DNA of 64,000 nt from Coturnix japonica. Lineage: Eukaryota; Chordata; Aves; Galliformes; Phasianidae. Below, piece after piece: positions 37,251-49,700 of the stretch. The notes beneath the pieces were generated by a model, which saw only the letters and a program-made list of their open reading frames with translations, had not been told where the DNA came from and did not search any database. Position 1 is the first letter of the stretch. Every line of letters starts with the position of its first letter. The translations under genes and the position numbers were made by a program. Where the stretch lies: NCBI RefSeq assembly GCF_001577835.2, contig NC_029527.1, positions 10,942,094 through 11,006,093 on the forward strand, given 5' to 3'.

Positions 37251-38223
37251 ACTGAAGGGTAAATATTATTCCAGAGTAGCTGTACTACCAAAGACAAGTT
37301 ATTCATACATCTGTGTCATCTTATGACTTGTCCTCTTGTACTGGGGCTCATGAGAAGTGCCTGGGTGTGCACTCACCCCATTCCTTGCTGCTGAGCTCTT
37401 GGTTGGAGCATAAACTGGCAGAGGGATGTTGCCCTTCTTTATTAGGATTTCCTTCCAGAAATTGGAAGGCTTTGAGGGATCAGGATGTGTCTGAATGTGC
37501 TTGTATGCATGCATCTATTCATAATTTCCTGTGGCATCAGTTATCCTCTTTTTATTAGAAAGTTTCTCACATGTATCTATCTATATGCACACGTATAAAT
37601 TTCATTTAGGAGTTGCTCTCATGCCCTGGGAAGAGAGCAGAATAAGAGAAAACATGGGGCAGAAATGTGCTTCCCTGATGTTAATGTGTTGTGCCTGTGT
37701 ATAAAACACTAAATATAAGACCATACAAGCAGAGAACAGCAATTGTTCCCCTGCTTCTGCTTTCCTTTCCTACTCAGGAGCTCAGGGATGTGGGGATGTG
37801 AGCGCTGTTTTAAGTGCCAGGCAGGGACGTTAGCAGGGAGAGTGCCATGTGCCAGGAAGATAAATTCTTCAGGTTTAGTCTTGATTAGGAAACTAAGTTG
37901 CTATTTCTATTCTTAGAATATGACACTGAAAGCTTGAGCAATGAGCTGGATGTAGGCAAATAAGAATCGTGTGTCACCTGGAGAGCTGGATGTGCAGAGC
38001 AAGTGAATGGGATCGGAGTTTGCTATCAGTCTTCTAATGTGTGCAGCTACAAGGTTTGGTGGAGGGGCTTTCTTCTAATCAGAAAAAAAATGGAATAAGG
38101 TGTTTTCAATAGTTGATTTTATGGTTTTAAAAGCAAAATGCAGCCTGTTCAAGGAGGAGGAGTGAGAACTTGATGAGACTAGTTTAATATAAGGAGAGGT
38201 AGCCAAAACACATTGAGCTAGGG

Positions 38224-38247
38224 ATAAAATAAATAAATAAAATAAAG
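38224..38247 (+). repeat. (AAAT)n-like simple repeat
   Basis: A short run of imperfect aaat/aaaat units, about six copies. Confidence 0.7.
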
Positions 38248-38632
38248 ATCTTGCTGAAATTTCCCCAGAGCATTAGGTAGGCAAGAAACATACCTTATTT
38301 TTTGTACTTCTTGCTAATTCTCCCTGAAACTTTAATTGCTGGTCTACGAGCATGGAACTGCCAATCTCATTTTAACGTGCCTGCTGTACAGCTGAACTGT
38401 CAGCTGCTGAAGTTACTGGTTTATAATTATAATGCTGTCTGTCCCTTAATCACAGGCACTGCCACAGCATTGTTCACCACTGTAACTGTTTACCTTCCCA
38501 ACGACTCTTTGGGATCCTCAAACACAATGTTATTGGGTGGGATGCAGTTACTGTGTCACCTCCCTGCCAACAGCAGAAGTGCGTGGTGCTGGTGTGATGC
38601 TCTGACCAAGGAGTTGAACAGGAGGAGGGCTG

Positions 38633-38660
38633 GGTGCTCATTGCCCCTTGCAGCTGATGG
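38633..38660 (+). repeat. 28-nt segment, inverted copy at 41230-41257
   Basis: Starts GGTGCTCATTGCCCCTTG and ends GCTGATGG. The same 28 bases occur without mismatch in reverse complement at 41230-41257, and the match stops abruptly on both sides. The family is not recognised. Confidence 0.85.
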
Positions 38661-40991
38661 TTAATTGCAGGCACAGCCACCAGCAGGCAGTGATTTAAGG
38701 ATAATACAACCAGGAACTGTTCTTGTCTCATTTGCTGACGTATCCACGCAATCAGCTCATTTTGGTCGGTTGCTATTATTTCTTGGGAGGAATTGCTACT
38801 TCTCGCTCCCCTGAGAGATGAGTAATTGCAAAGCAAAGTTTGACAGTGGGTAATGATGGGACAATGTGAAATAGCGAGGTAGGCCAACCCTGCAATGCTT
38901 CCCTAAGTGTCAAGGCAAACAATAACAAGCACTTACTCCTCCATGTGGCTCCATTTCTGTATCACTGGTGGAAGCGTAGGGAAGTGCATGGAGCTGCAGC
39001 TTAGCAGTGCCTGGGCTGCTTCAGTAGAGGAGCAGCAGTTTGTGTGGGACTTTGAGCTCTGGCCAGAAAAAATGAGAGCCAAAAATGTGTGCATTTAATC
39101 CACTGGAGTTTCCAGAGGTGCTTTTGTACAGTGTGCCTGAGTGCCCACAGGTGATCCAGTCAGAGGGATGTGTGCGCACACCAGTGCATGTCAGTGCACA
39201 TAGAGAGGTTAGAGGTCAAGTGGTGGAGAATGGGAATAAGGCAGAGACAACCAGCTCACAGTCAGTTTCCTTTGTCTTTCTGTTTTTTCCTTTTTTTTCC
39301 CCCTTTTTTCTTTCATTCTTTCAGCTCTTCCAAGCAAACAATCCTGCTGGCTGTGGCTTCTCAGGCTCTGTCCCTCCCTGCAGGCAGTGCTGTGGCTCAG
39401 CCACCTTTCAGAGCTCTGCACTGAGGATGTGCTGTAGTTTGGCTGTTTCTCCCCATGGAACAACATCCTGCAGCTTCTTTTTGTGCTCAGCCAGGCTCGG
39501 TTTGTAGCTCCCTTCATGCAGGTTAGAAGGTTTTTGAAGTCCATTGCTTGAGACTCGCATTAGCAGCAGAAAGTAAATATTCCCACTGCTTTTCAGCAGT
39601 TCTCCTCCTTGGGAGCTGTTAGCAGTGTAAACCATCAGTTGGTTGGCAGCAGGCTGTGGGGGGAATCAGCACGCTTGAAAAACTCATGGCATCAGATTAA
39701 AGAGCACCCAGGGGCCAAATGGGCACTGGCAGGGCCCCAATTCCACTGCTCCTGCAGAGGAGTGCTGCTGTCAGAAGGACCTTTTCCTTTCCTTGGGATT
39801 TTGCCCTCAAACCGTGCTCTGATTGGTGATGTTTTCATTCTTTCTGTCTTGCTTGTATTTTTTTTTTCCTGAGTGGTTTTGCAGCTTCTCTGTGTAGTTT
39901 CCAGCACAGCCCCTCACTCAGCTCGTGGGATCTGTATTGCTGCATCCTTAAGATTTGCCCCACGCTGTCCCTAAGCGTTTGCTGTGTGCCAGCTGTTCTA
40001 CAGCATGGAGAAAATCAGTGTCATGTGGCAAGCCTGAAAAAGAAGTGAGCTGTTTTGTTTTATTGCTCACCGCATCATTTGGTGTAGAATGGCACAGACA
40101 GGTCTGCATTAACCCATGTACTTGTAGATCTGCAGTCTGTGTTTAGCACTGTGAGGCTTGGGGGATGTCTCTGCATCCTGGCACTGAGAGACGATGCTCT
40201 GGAACACAAATCCCCTTTCAGCATCCATTTCTGTTCAGTAAACGTGCTGGTTGTTCACTGTGCTGGAGCAAGGAGATTACATACCTTTCCTTCTGTGTCT
40301 TGTGATCCTTTGTTGTTGCTCAGGGCGCTCAGTGACATTGGGTTGGCCAGTGAGGAGGAGGAAGGCAGAGAATTGAGCACGGTGTAAATACAAGTAAAGT
40401 CTCTGCCCGTTCAAAGAGGGCTTTGCTCTCTTACAAAATCCTCCAGCTTCAGCGCTGTTTGGGAGCTCTGTTAGTTACAGAACAGTGCTTGAGGGAAAAC
40501 ACTGCGCTTGGCACAGGAGCTAAAGTACATGGAAACTGGGGCAGAAAGTTCAGCGCAAAGAGGAATTTCACTGAGGTTCCTATGAGGAGTGAAATGATGC
40601 ATTATCTGAAAGGTGGCTGCAAAGCACTTCCTTGCTACCTCATAAACCCAACAAACCTGTTTACCAAAGCTTTTGTCAGCTGTTGCCTTTTTTTTGGAGT
40701 ACTCACACAGGACAGATAACACTTTCAACAACCTTTGTTGGGTTTCTCAGTAAGGTACTGCAAATCCTGTGCGTGGCAGTGTGAAATGATCCTCAAACAG
40801 CTCTTGCCATGGCCTCAGGCTGCTGGGGCAGGGTGTGCTCAGGCAGGAACACAGCAGTGTAGCCACAGGGCTGGGCTGCACTGCATGGTGGTGACTATGT
40901 TGAAAAATGGTGGTTTTATAGCTAAGAATTCGCTCTATCAAACAGAGTTGTTGCACTTATTGTATCTGCTGTAGTAAATTGATGTAAATAT

Positions 40992-41020
40992 AGGCTGCTC
41001 CAAAAGTAATGCCTTCTAAC
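40992..41020 (+). mobile_element. Possible mariner (Galluhop-type) terminus
   Basis: The sequence ataggctgctccaaaagtaa, followed by tgcctt, closely resembles the terminal inverted repeat I recall for the chicken mariner Galluhop/Mariner1_GG, next to a TA. Similarity fades after about 25 bases and no second terminus is seen in the window, so at most a fragment remains. Confidence 0.45.
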
Positions 41021-41229
41021 CTTGGTTGCAGGCTGCTCACTTTGTGCCAAGGGGTGCTGACTTTGGTGCAGGACCTTCTGACGCTTCGCAGTGTTTTATA
41101 TACCTGAGTGTTTTAAGAGAGGCTTTAGAAATTGGGGTAGCTTAGGTGAGAGACTCTGAAAATCCCCCGTGCTGGGTAAGCATAGAAAACCCAGTGCGAC
41201 TTTGCAGCCTAAAGGAAATATATATACAC

Positions 41230-41257
41230 CCATCAGCTGCAAGGGGCAATGAGCACC
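41230..41257 (-). repeat. 28-nt segment, inverted copy of 38633-38660
   Basis: This is the exact reverse complement of 38633-38660. It sits immediately before a (TA)n stretch and the CpG-dense patch. Confidence 0.85.
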
Positions 41258-41475
41258 ATATATATATATATTTAATTAACAATCCCCACTCTTTGCCCGC
41301 GGTTCGGGTCGAACCACTCGCGCTGCTCCCGTTCGCATCCAGCGCTGCCGTCTGCTGCCCTCTGCCGCTGCCGCAGGGCCCCGCAGCCCCCGGCCGGGTG
41401 TGTTCTATGGATGCGTTCAATGGTTCACACACCAGCACAGCACTGTTATGATGTATATATTCTATAGAATAAAAA
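41258..41475. other. Isolated CpG-dense patch, possible LTR or promoter
   Basis: About 115 bases (41290-41405) hold roughly 14 CpG sites in otherwise AT-rich, CpG-poor DNA. A TATATATATATTTAA stretch lies just before it and an AATAAA lies at 41469-41474. The perfect short palindrome ggttcgggtcgaacc is at 41301-41315. A TATA-like box, a GC-rich body and a polyadenylation signal in that order are what a solo LTR shows; an orphan promoter is the alternative. No family could be assigned and no terminal duplication was identified. Confidence 0.35.
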
Positions 41476-42534
41476 GCATGCGGGTTCTTTGAGCAAAACT
41501 GATGGTCCTTGTCCCTCTTTCCCTTTTTCTTTCCCTTTTCTCATTCACAAAGGAGCTCCATGTCAGCTTGTCACTTCAGCATCTCCCCTTCTGCCTGTAA
41601 TTTTTCTGTATCCGTGTGGCAGTGAAATTTAGCTGTTGCATTTAGAGGTGCAGCCATTTCTCAGCTGCTACGGGAAGAAGGTAAATCATAAAAGCAGGAA
41701 GGGTTTCTTATTTAAATGCCAGGGTTGTCTCCACGTGTACTTTGGGAGTCAATGCAGGTACAAAATGTCGTAACAGGAGAACTTTCTAGGAAGGGATCAA
41801 GCAGTGGCTTGAAGTGAGAGGTTTAAGCACCAAAAAAACAGGAGCTAAGATTTCTGAAGTCCCACTGAAGCTAAACTTGCAATGAATTGGTGTCATACGT
41901 GTCCTGGCTGCTCTCACAGGCAGTATGGTGACACCACCCTCTTACTTTGTCATTTATGGTCTTCATCATTCATAGATTTGTGACGGTGACTCCTCCCTGA
42001 TGTAGCAATAATTTAGTATTGTTGCTTTGCAAAATACTTCACTGTTCACTGTTGTTAGGAGGGGGAAGGGAAACATAGAACAGTAGATACTTCTTGACAG
42101 TGTTATTTTTCATCTAAAATCCTTTTTGTTTGCTCCCTTCACCCTCAGTCTGCAATATTTTAAGTGCACAAGAAGAGCAAGTCTATGCAGGCTTTAACAG
42201 GCAAACCTGAGCTTCCCCTGTGTTCTGAGTTGACCAGCTGTGAACTGGAAGACTTTTGACAGCTTATTAGTCTACAGCTGCACTGTGCTACTGAAGTTGT
42301 ATGACTTCTCATTCAGCTGGCTTGCCTTCAGCAAACTTGGAATGCAAACAAAACAAGCTCAGATGCCTGTTCAGCTCAGTGCACGCAAATTCACTGCCAC
42401 TGAGAATGGGAATTATGTGGCATTTAGACTACAGAAGCCCAAAGCTGCAACCCCAGAAATACCACTTAGCTGCCACCTTGTTTGAGGAGGAGGCTCCATT
42501 CTGTACTGTACTGTTATTTTAGTCCAACAGCATA

Positions 42535-42680
42535 TCACAGAATGGCTCAGATTGGAAGGGACTTCTGCCCAGAGCCCATCCAACCTGGCCTTAAACATCT
42601 CCAGAGACGGGGAATCCACAACTTCTCTGGACAACCTACTTATGTTGTAGTCTGACGTCTCCCTTTACCTAAACCACCAG
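42535..42680 (-). mobile_element. CR1 LINE fragment, antisense
   Basis: Starts tcacagaatggctcagattgg, then cccatccaacctggccttaa and ctccagagacggggaatcca. This is reversed CR1 3'-end text. Confidence 0.88.
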
Positions 42681-43417
42681 CAGGGTTGTTTTAACAGGTA
42701 CCGATATGTCCCACTACTGCTCCATAATCCTTGCCTGCTGCCTTACAAAAGCTTAGAGCACATTCAATTCTCTTGTCAGCAAGGTTGAAACTTGTATTTC
42801 TCACCTCCCATCAAACTGCAGGACAGCCCAAGGTAGATGCACTTTACACTCCCTATTAATAACCAAAGTATCTCGGATTCTTTAACATTAGCATTACAGT
42901 TGTTGTCCTACAGCTTACATTTGTTATGAGGAAGGAAGGGCTCCACAACCTACTTCCTAATACTCAGTTGACAAATAAAATCCAGAAGCAGGAAACAAAA
43001 TAAGTTGTATCAGGACTAGAATCCTAGTTCTACAAGAACAAGTACTTCAATTGCAGTCTGAACGCGTCACTTCAAAATGCAGTTTTGAAATGGGTGCACA
43101 GAACAGCGTGTTGTGAGGCTCAGATCACTGCAGTGTTTTGGATCAGCTTAAGAAGTAAAACAAAGATAGGATAGTATGAGTTTTTGTTGGTTTACACTCC
43201 TTGAGAAATGCTGATAGAAAATACTTCTACAGAATTGGACTAGTGCATTCTAGTCTACTTTGAAAACTGAAGACCTGGGGTCTGTTTCAGGTCCTATCTG
43301 GACTAAGGCATGGAAAGTGGGACTTGTACAAAGGTACATTGACACCAGTGTAATATCAAGTAAGAAGAGGCTTTACTATTCGGCTACCAAATAATAGAAA
43401 ACTGTTTGTAAACACTC

Positions 43418-43423
43418 TTTATT
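43418..43423 (-). terminator. THOC7 polyadenylation signal
   Basis: TTTATT on the plus strand is AATAAA on the minus strand, 285 bases beyond the THOC7 stop codon. It is the first canonical signal in the expected direction and implies a 3'UTR of about 300 bases. Confidence 0.75.
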
Positions 43424-43707
43424 GACAGTGATTTGCAAACATCTTAGTTCAGTTACTGTACAGAAGATTCACCTTTTATAAGCCAAAATGTACTTCTTGT
43501 CAAAGTTTATGGATTAACACAAAGGATCCATCTGTACAGTTCTGGAACTGTTTGTGCCTGGAACAAAAGCAAAACAGGTACTTGTGTATTAAAATTCACA
43601 TAACCAACAGAAAGTTTTCAGTTCCTGCTATTTTTACTATTGGCTTGAACACAAATTAAAGACATACGTGTATTCTTCAAGTGTATCATCAGTAGTCTTC
43701 ACAATAT

Positions 43708-43775
43708 TTACTGTTTGGTCTCTGCTTCCATTTGAGTTTCTTGAGATTCTTCAGCTTCTGAAAGTTTTTCGTCAT
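43708..43775 (-). CDS. THOC7: THOC7 last coding exon
   Basis: Acceptor ttattttag. It encodes DEKLSEAEESQETQ and ends in ETKQ, followed by TAA (complement of 43708-43710). The acidic tail is the least conserved part of the protein compared with human. Confidence 0.95.
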
Positions 43776-46700
43776 CTAAAATAACATATTACTGTTATTT
43801 AAATGTGCTTAGATTATATTTACAAGCTACAGTGCAAAGCTGTGCCAGCTGAAGTATTGTATGTTGATTGCCTTAAATGTGTAGTTGAGTATCACTTCAT
43901 ACAAAAAAAACAAGTTTAAGGCTGACTCTTCAACAGTTATTACAGGAAATATAGGGTAAATCTCACAGGATCAATTCAAACTTATAGTGCCAGACTGCTT
44001 CAAATTATATTGCCCCATCTTTGTTTATTGATGGTTTATTTCAGCTAAGGTTGTTCCTTCCAGTAAACTCTTACTTCCTTCATACAATTCCAGAAACTGA
44101 AAGGTGAACCTTATGGTCATACAAAAATGTATTTCAGAGACTAATACTTCAGCGACTGTTATTAACGCTTAATAACAATAACCTTCTGCTAAAGTGCATC
44201 TAGGATTAACAGTTCATTCTGCTTAAGAAGATCTAGAGGGCCTTAGAGAATGAAAGTCTGCTCTTATAGCCACATGTGTATGTTAATCAGGTCATGCTCC
44301 CAGACTATACCAATTATTCTGTCTCCAAAAGACATAGCAAGCATCCAGTAAATAATATTTAAAATAAAATTATCTGTATTAGAGCATGAAAAGTAAACAC
44401 TGATTTTTAAATATGGTTGGTATGATAAAAGAATGTTTTGACTGCGTTCTTGAATTTAGTTCTTGTGTTTGACAGCTTTAGTCCCCATTCTATTACGGGC
44501 TCCCTACCTCACAGTCTTAAGTCATTTAGCTTTTCTGTATTCAAATTTGCACGTAGCTAACCCACTGCTGGAAGCCATCTCATCCTCTGATCTGCTGAAA
44601 CCCAACCCACGTATGTATTGCATAAGAATACCACTTACTTTCCAGTGTTTGCTGAAGCTCATGGATGGTGCTCAGGAGAACATGAAACTGCTTTCTTCTC
44701 AGCTCCAACTGGAATGTTCAAGAGTATATTCAGAAAATTCAGAGCATATACAGCCAAACAGCTCATAGCAGATTCTTTTAATTATGTTCCTATGAAATAA
44801 TTATGTAGTAAACTCTATGAAAAACCTACCTTATCTTCAACATTTTCTTTAATGTGAGAAAGGTGTTGAAGTTCTTTTCCCAGAGCTTCCAGCTGCCTGG
44901 AAAGGAATTGTCACAGTATTTTATTTCTAATGTTCTCTGAATGTACTGAAAAATAGCTTTAAATGAAGTAATAAGGGTAATAGTACTGCAAAGGTAAACA
45001 AAGCATAATAAAAGGAACGACATACCTGCAGGGCTACTTCACCTACACAGGCAATAAACACAACAATTGTCAGATAATTCACATAGTCAAGTACTTTATC
45101 TCTGACAGTAGCCTGACCACACAAAGTAGTGGCTATCATGAACTTTACAGTAGGTTTACACAGAGTAATCCATGCTTCTAATGATACATGCTTCAGCTTA
45201 TTCCTTAGAAAGCAAGATTTAATATTTGTATTCTTGCAATCCATATAAATACTCTCTAATTTTCTTCTCCCATCCCGGTTATTATTCTAATTGGTTAAGA
45301 GATAAAGGAAGTATGCAACACATGTAATCTTGGTCATTATTTCTAACTTTTTTGCATATGTAATCTGTCAATCCCTCTTCAGGACCCTTCTGCATGCATT
45401 TGATAGTTTTCTATTCTCATCTGGTCCACTACAATCCTTTCTGAGATACAGAATAGCATAGAATAATAGGTACCACGTTGCAGACTAGCTTACAAATGAG
45501 GATGAAGCAAGCATCCAGTTTGGCCCTTCTCATTTTCCTGTAATGTCTCTTGTAATATATGATCCATGTGATGAGAACAACCTCTTTTTTTTACAGGTCA
45601 GGTGGATTGAGGCTGATATTAGCAGGCAAAGCTACATACAGGTCAGCAAGGGAACAAAGTTGTTTTTTTCTGAAGTGCTGAGAGCTATTGCAACTAGTCT
45701 GGGCAGGGAATCACAAAAGGGCTTCCAGTCATGATGGCTGGGAAAAAGCCCTGGTTTAATACAACCTGAGGGTGTTGTCTATTCCTGAGGTAGTACACTG
45801 GTATCTGGAGGGGAATGCCTTAAATATGGCTGGGTGTGGCATAGTAAACCTTCCTATTATGGAAACAGGCTGACAGCTTATAGGCTTGTGCAATGATTTC
45901 TCTAGTATCTGGCTTCCAGTTTCTGAAAGGCTTCTGTTTCACCAAACATTGTTTACGCATTGCTGTCAGCTATAAGCAAGCAGCAAGAAGACAAGCAATT
46001 TTCTAGTAACATCCAAGCTATACCTGATGTTTTACTTCTTTTACTTTCAGCTCTGGAAAATCTTTGCCTAATCTTCTCATTTTTCTGTCTCCTTTTCTAA
46101 GACTGGTGTCATTGCTTCGTGCTGTAACAGCTCTTCTGATAAGGCAGTTAATTACACTGGCACTGCCATTTAGAGGCTCAGCTCCAGTCACTTCCTGAAT
46201 TGGCTACTATTCATTACTCATGACTAAGTCAATAACAACTTCTCCTCCTTTGTGCTGCAGGACTCGTTGTTCCAAGAAATAGTCCCTTAAAAGCATAAAA
46301 AAAAAGTCTTTTTCTGAACTTTGTCCTATTGTGCTGTATGACTCGCTAAAGCTATAAATGTAACTCTTGCAATTCGCCATGACGTTTCTCTTGACAAGAA
46401 GTTTTCTCTAGAGTTTTTAGTGATTAGGAGTTGTTAGTGAGTCTCCCTGCATCCTGACTTACTTAAGGGGTGGTTTCTCCTGATTCACAGTATGTGATTT
46501 TCTATATTTTTCTCTCAAACTAGAGATAGAAACTATGTAAAGTGTTTTAATTACAAGGCTTCCTTTTTTTAGTGTTCACGTAGAGAAGTCAGTTAAAGCT
46601 GGAATACCTATAAAAATGTTTTCAATGTCTGATTTCTCTATGTCTGATTTGTAAAATCAGTAAAATAAGAGACTCTGCCATAGTTCAAGTCCATGTCTTG

Positions 46701-49700
46701 GACTACAGATATAAAGGACTTAAGGACACAAGGGGGTATGTTGTAGACACTCCTACAGTGCATGAGCAAAGGGGTATTTCTAACAATATACTCCTCTAAG
46801 GAGATAAGAAATTCAGTTTAAGAAAAGCCAAACTGCTAAATTCATTAGCTGAGCTTATTGCCATTTACAGCTCTGCTCAAGATACTGACATTTGGATGTG
46901 TTGTGCAAAATTAAAGCAACCTCCCCTCCCAAATCTTAACAATCTGGCACCTTAAAAAAAACAACAAAAAAACCCCTATCCATTAGTTGTTTCCATTCTT
47001 AATCAACTGACATATCTGAGAAGCTTCACTTTCAATAATCCTTTTTTATGAACCCTTGATAAGTGGCATGTGTTGATTAGTGAAGTAAGAAATAGCTACA
47101 AGAGAATGAACTGTGATAACCAAGACTGAGGTAATGAAATCCAAGTAAAATAAATGAGAAAGAATGAAATAGTGTCAGAAGTTTATAGCTAGACAAATTG
47201 CTAATATTAGGGTAAATAACATGATCAAAAATCTTTCTTCTGCTATAAAACAGCATGGGACGTGAAATAATAGCTTCCCTCTACAATTTCATTGAAAGCT
47301 GACAGCAGGATAGGAACAAGCTACATTTAAATGAGAAAGTAATCCGATGTCATGCCTTTAATCAGGTAAAGAAGAACAAACTTGTAGATGCTATGAATCC
47401 TGGAATGTTTCTGTGGCTTAATAGTATTCAAAAGATGATCTCCTCGTGATTGCTCAAAATGACTCAAAAGCACAGGTAGTGATCCAAACCCAGCTGTGAC
47501 ATGTAATACAGGAGGTTATATGCAGGACGAGTTGGACAACAGGTAGGTCTTACCTACGTGTCAGGGCAAGTTATATTGTGGTACACAAGGTAGTAATTTA
47601 TAACCAGGCATGCAGGAACAACTACTAGAAGGAAAACACGGAACAACTCCACAAGCTTTCTCTTGCTTTCTCTAATTCTTATTCTATCTTACTTGCCTGT
47701 GTGATACACATTCTGCATGATTACTTGCTGCTGCACTTGACAGCACTGCCGCGCTATCTCTCTTTCCTGATCAACTTGTCACTGATAAACTGTCGTGCAT
47801 TTACATCTGAGTTCATCCATTCACCTTAACAATGGAAAAACTTCAAATACAAAATTATTAGTAATGCTTCTGAACCCATACAGATAGAGATCAAAGGAAG
47901 AAAGCTGATAAGGGCACAATTCTAAAATGAAACACAAGTTTTTCTTGCATCAAAAGAAACTATGAAACAGGGAGGAAAAGGTCAAATAGTGAAACCAAGA
48001 AAATGTCAAATCTGCTGACTTTTAATTTGCTGGTTTATCATAATCTAATGCAGTCTTATACTTACTTCAGTGTTTCGTGTCTGTCTGGATGGTGCTGTAT
48101 GACTTTGGCCAATGCATCGTATTCTGAAAGAAATTTAAGTATTACTAGTATAAGTTCTGAAGGTAGCGATATAAGAATACAAAATCTCCCATCAGCTCTT
48201 TCTACTTCTTAAAAAAGTGTTTTAATGTTTTCCAATCTCTACATAATATCTTGCATATAACAAAGGAACAGTCAAGCAAAAATGTATAATAATATAATAG
48301 AACATATCCAAGTAGATGACTAGTGTTGCTTTTATATATAATCTAATATATATATATAATGTATATATAGAAAAATCTGTGGATAGGATACTACACAGAC
48401 ATTTCAGATTTTTAGAGAAAAATAAAATGCTGCAAGAGAAACAGCTTTCTTCCACTTTGTTTTGTACACAAAGAACAACATGATGGTTATATAGACAGTT
48501 AAGGTGGACAGTTCTTGAAGGTACTATTCTATGTACACTAACCACCACATTCAGATGGAAAACGTGGGCAGAACATCTTCAAAAGCAAACACTTCAGATC
48601 CGTGCTTGTGAAGATTTAAGTACTCTACTTTCCTACTGCTTAAGGCTTTTTTCAGTCTCTAATAATAGAGTCTAACATTATCCACAAATCATATGTGCAT
48701 GTGTTTTTAAAGGTTTTAAAACCTTTCACCTGTTACAGCTGGTCTTTCTTTCTTTCTTTTCAACTATTTTTACATTTCACTTTTTAGGAAGCAAAATTTT
48801 ACCTTCCCAATTGCTAAATTTTGATAAGACTTACAGGGCAATGTTTTAAATTTCAACTAAAAATATCAGTATGTCTTTTAAGGATAAGGAACAGATGTCT
48901 GTAATACCTGGTTTAGAGGTATTTTGCAAGGCCATGTAAAATGAGTATGCAACTGGTACAACTGTTCTTGTATTAGGTACTACTTTTCCTTCTAAAGAGC
49001 TGAAGGAATATACTTATATAACTTTCAGTGTTGGTTGTAAGCTTATTTAACTCTTTTGTCTTGCTGCTACTAATGTGCTTTAGTTCTTAAGCCAACTGAA
49101 TTGTCAAAGGATGCTTGGGAGGGTTTCTTTGGCTTGAGAACACCTCTGAGCTACTCTCTAAGTTCTCCTCATGTTACATCACTAAGATTTACTGCCTTAA
49201 CCTCAACAACCAAACTTTCAGCAGTCTGTGTGGAACCTACCAGATAATGCTCTATGTAGCATCGATGGAGAGCATTTTCTTCTGAGTTTTCAAGAAATAT
49301 GTCATCTGTTTTCCAGTACAATGTATTTTAAAAGATAACACATTAATAAAACCACCCAGTGTAGATAATGCTGCTTACCCTGGCGATTCTTTCTAATTCT
49401 TTTTGCTTGCAGGATTTGTTTCTTGCATTCAGAAATCTTCTCGTGTGCTGCAGCTATACTATTTTCTTTAACAGAAAGACACAAATCAAACAACAAACGC
49501 CATCAATCCATTCAGCTAAATCATCACAAACAGCACTTTGTATTTTATACTGCCTGCTATCTCCACGGGCTTCAAAACCATCTATGCCTTGACAGACTAA
49601 AAACATATTTTACTTATACACATTTTACACACTGACAAAACACGAGGGCAAGTATGAGTGGTATTAAAATAGTTTTTCTGTCACCCATCTCATGTTTACA

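Larger units (their letters stand above)
21460..43400. other. SNTN-THOC7 intergenic region, 22 kb
   Basis: I find no supported gene here on either strand. Human carries the poorly known C3orf49 between these genes; I cannot recognise a counterpart. Contents are CR1 fragments (listed separately), microsatellites, one mariner-like terminus near 40.99 kb and a CpG-dense patch near 41.3 kb. The longest open frames (27338-27769 and 39085-39507) look like chance ORFs, with no domain, no splice-consistent borders and unremarkable composition. Confidence 0.65.

Noticed and set aside
41301-41315. ggttcgggtcgaacc as a tRNA B-box or tRNA-derived SINE
   Set aside because: It is a neat palindrome, but no A-box or tRNA-like fold lies at the right distance upstream.
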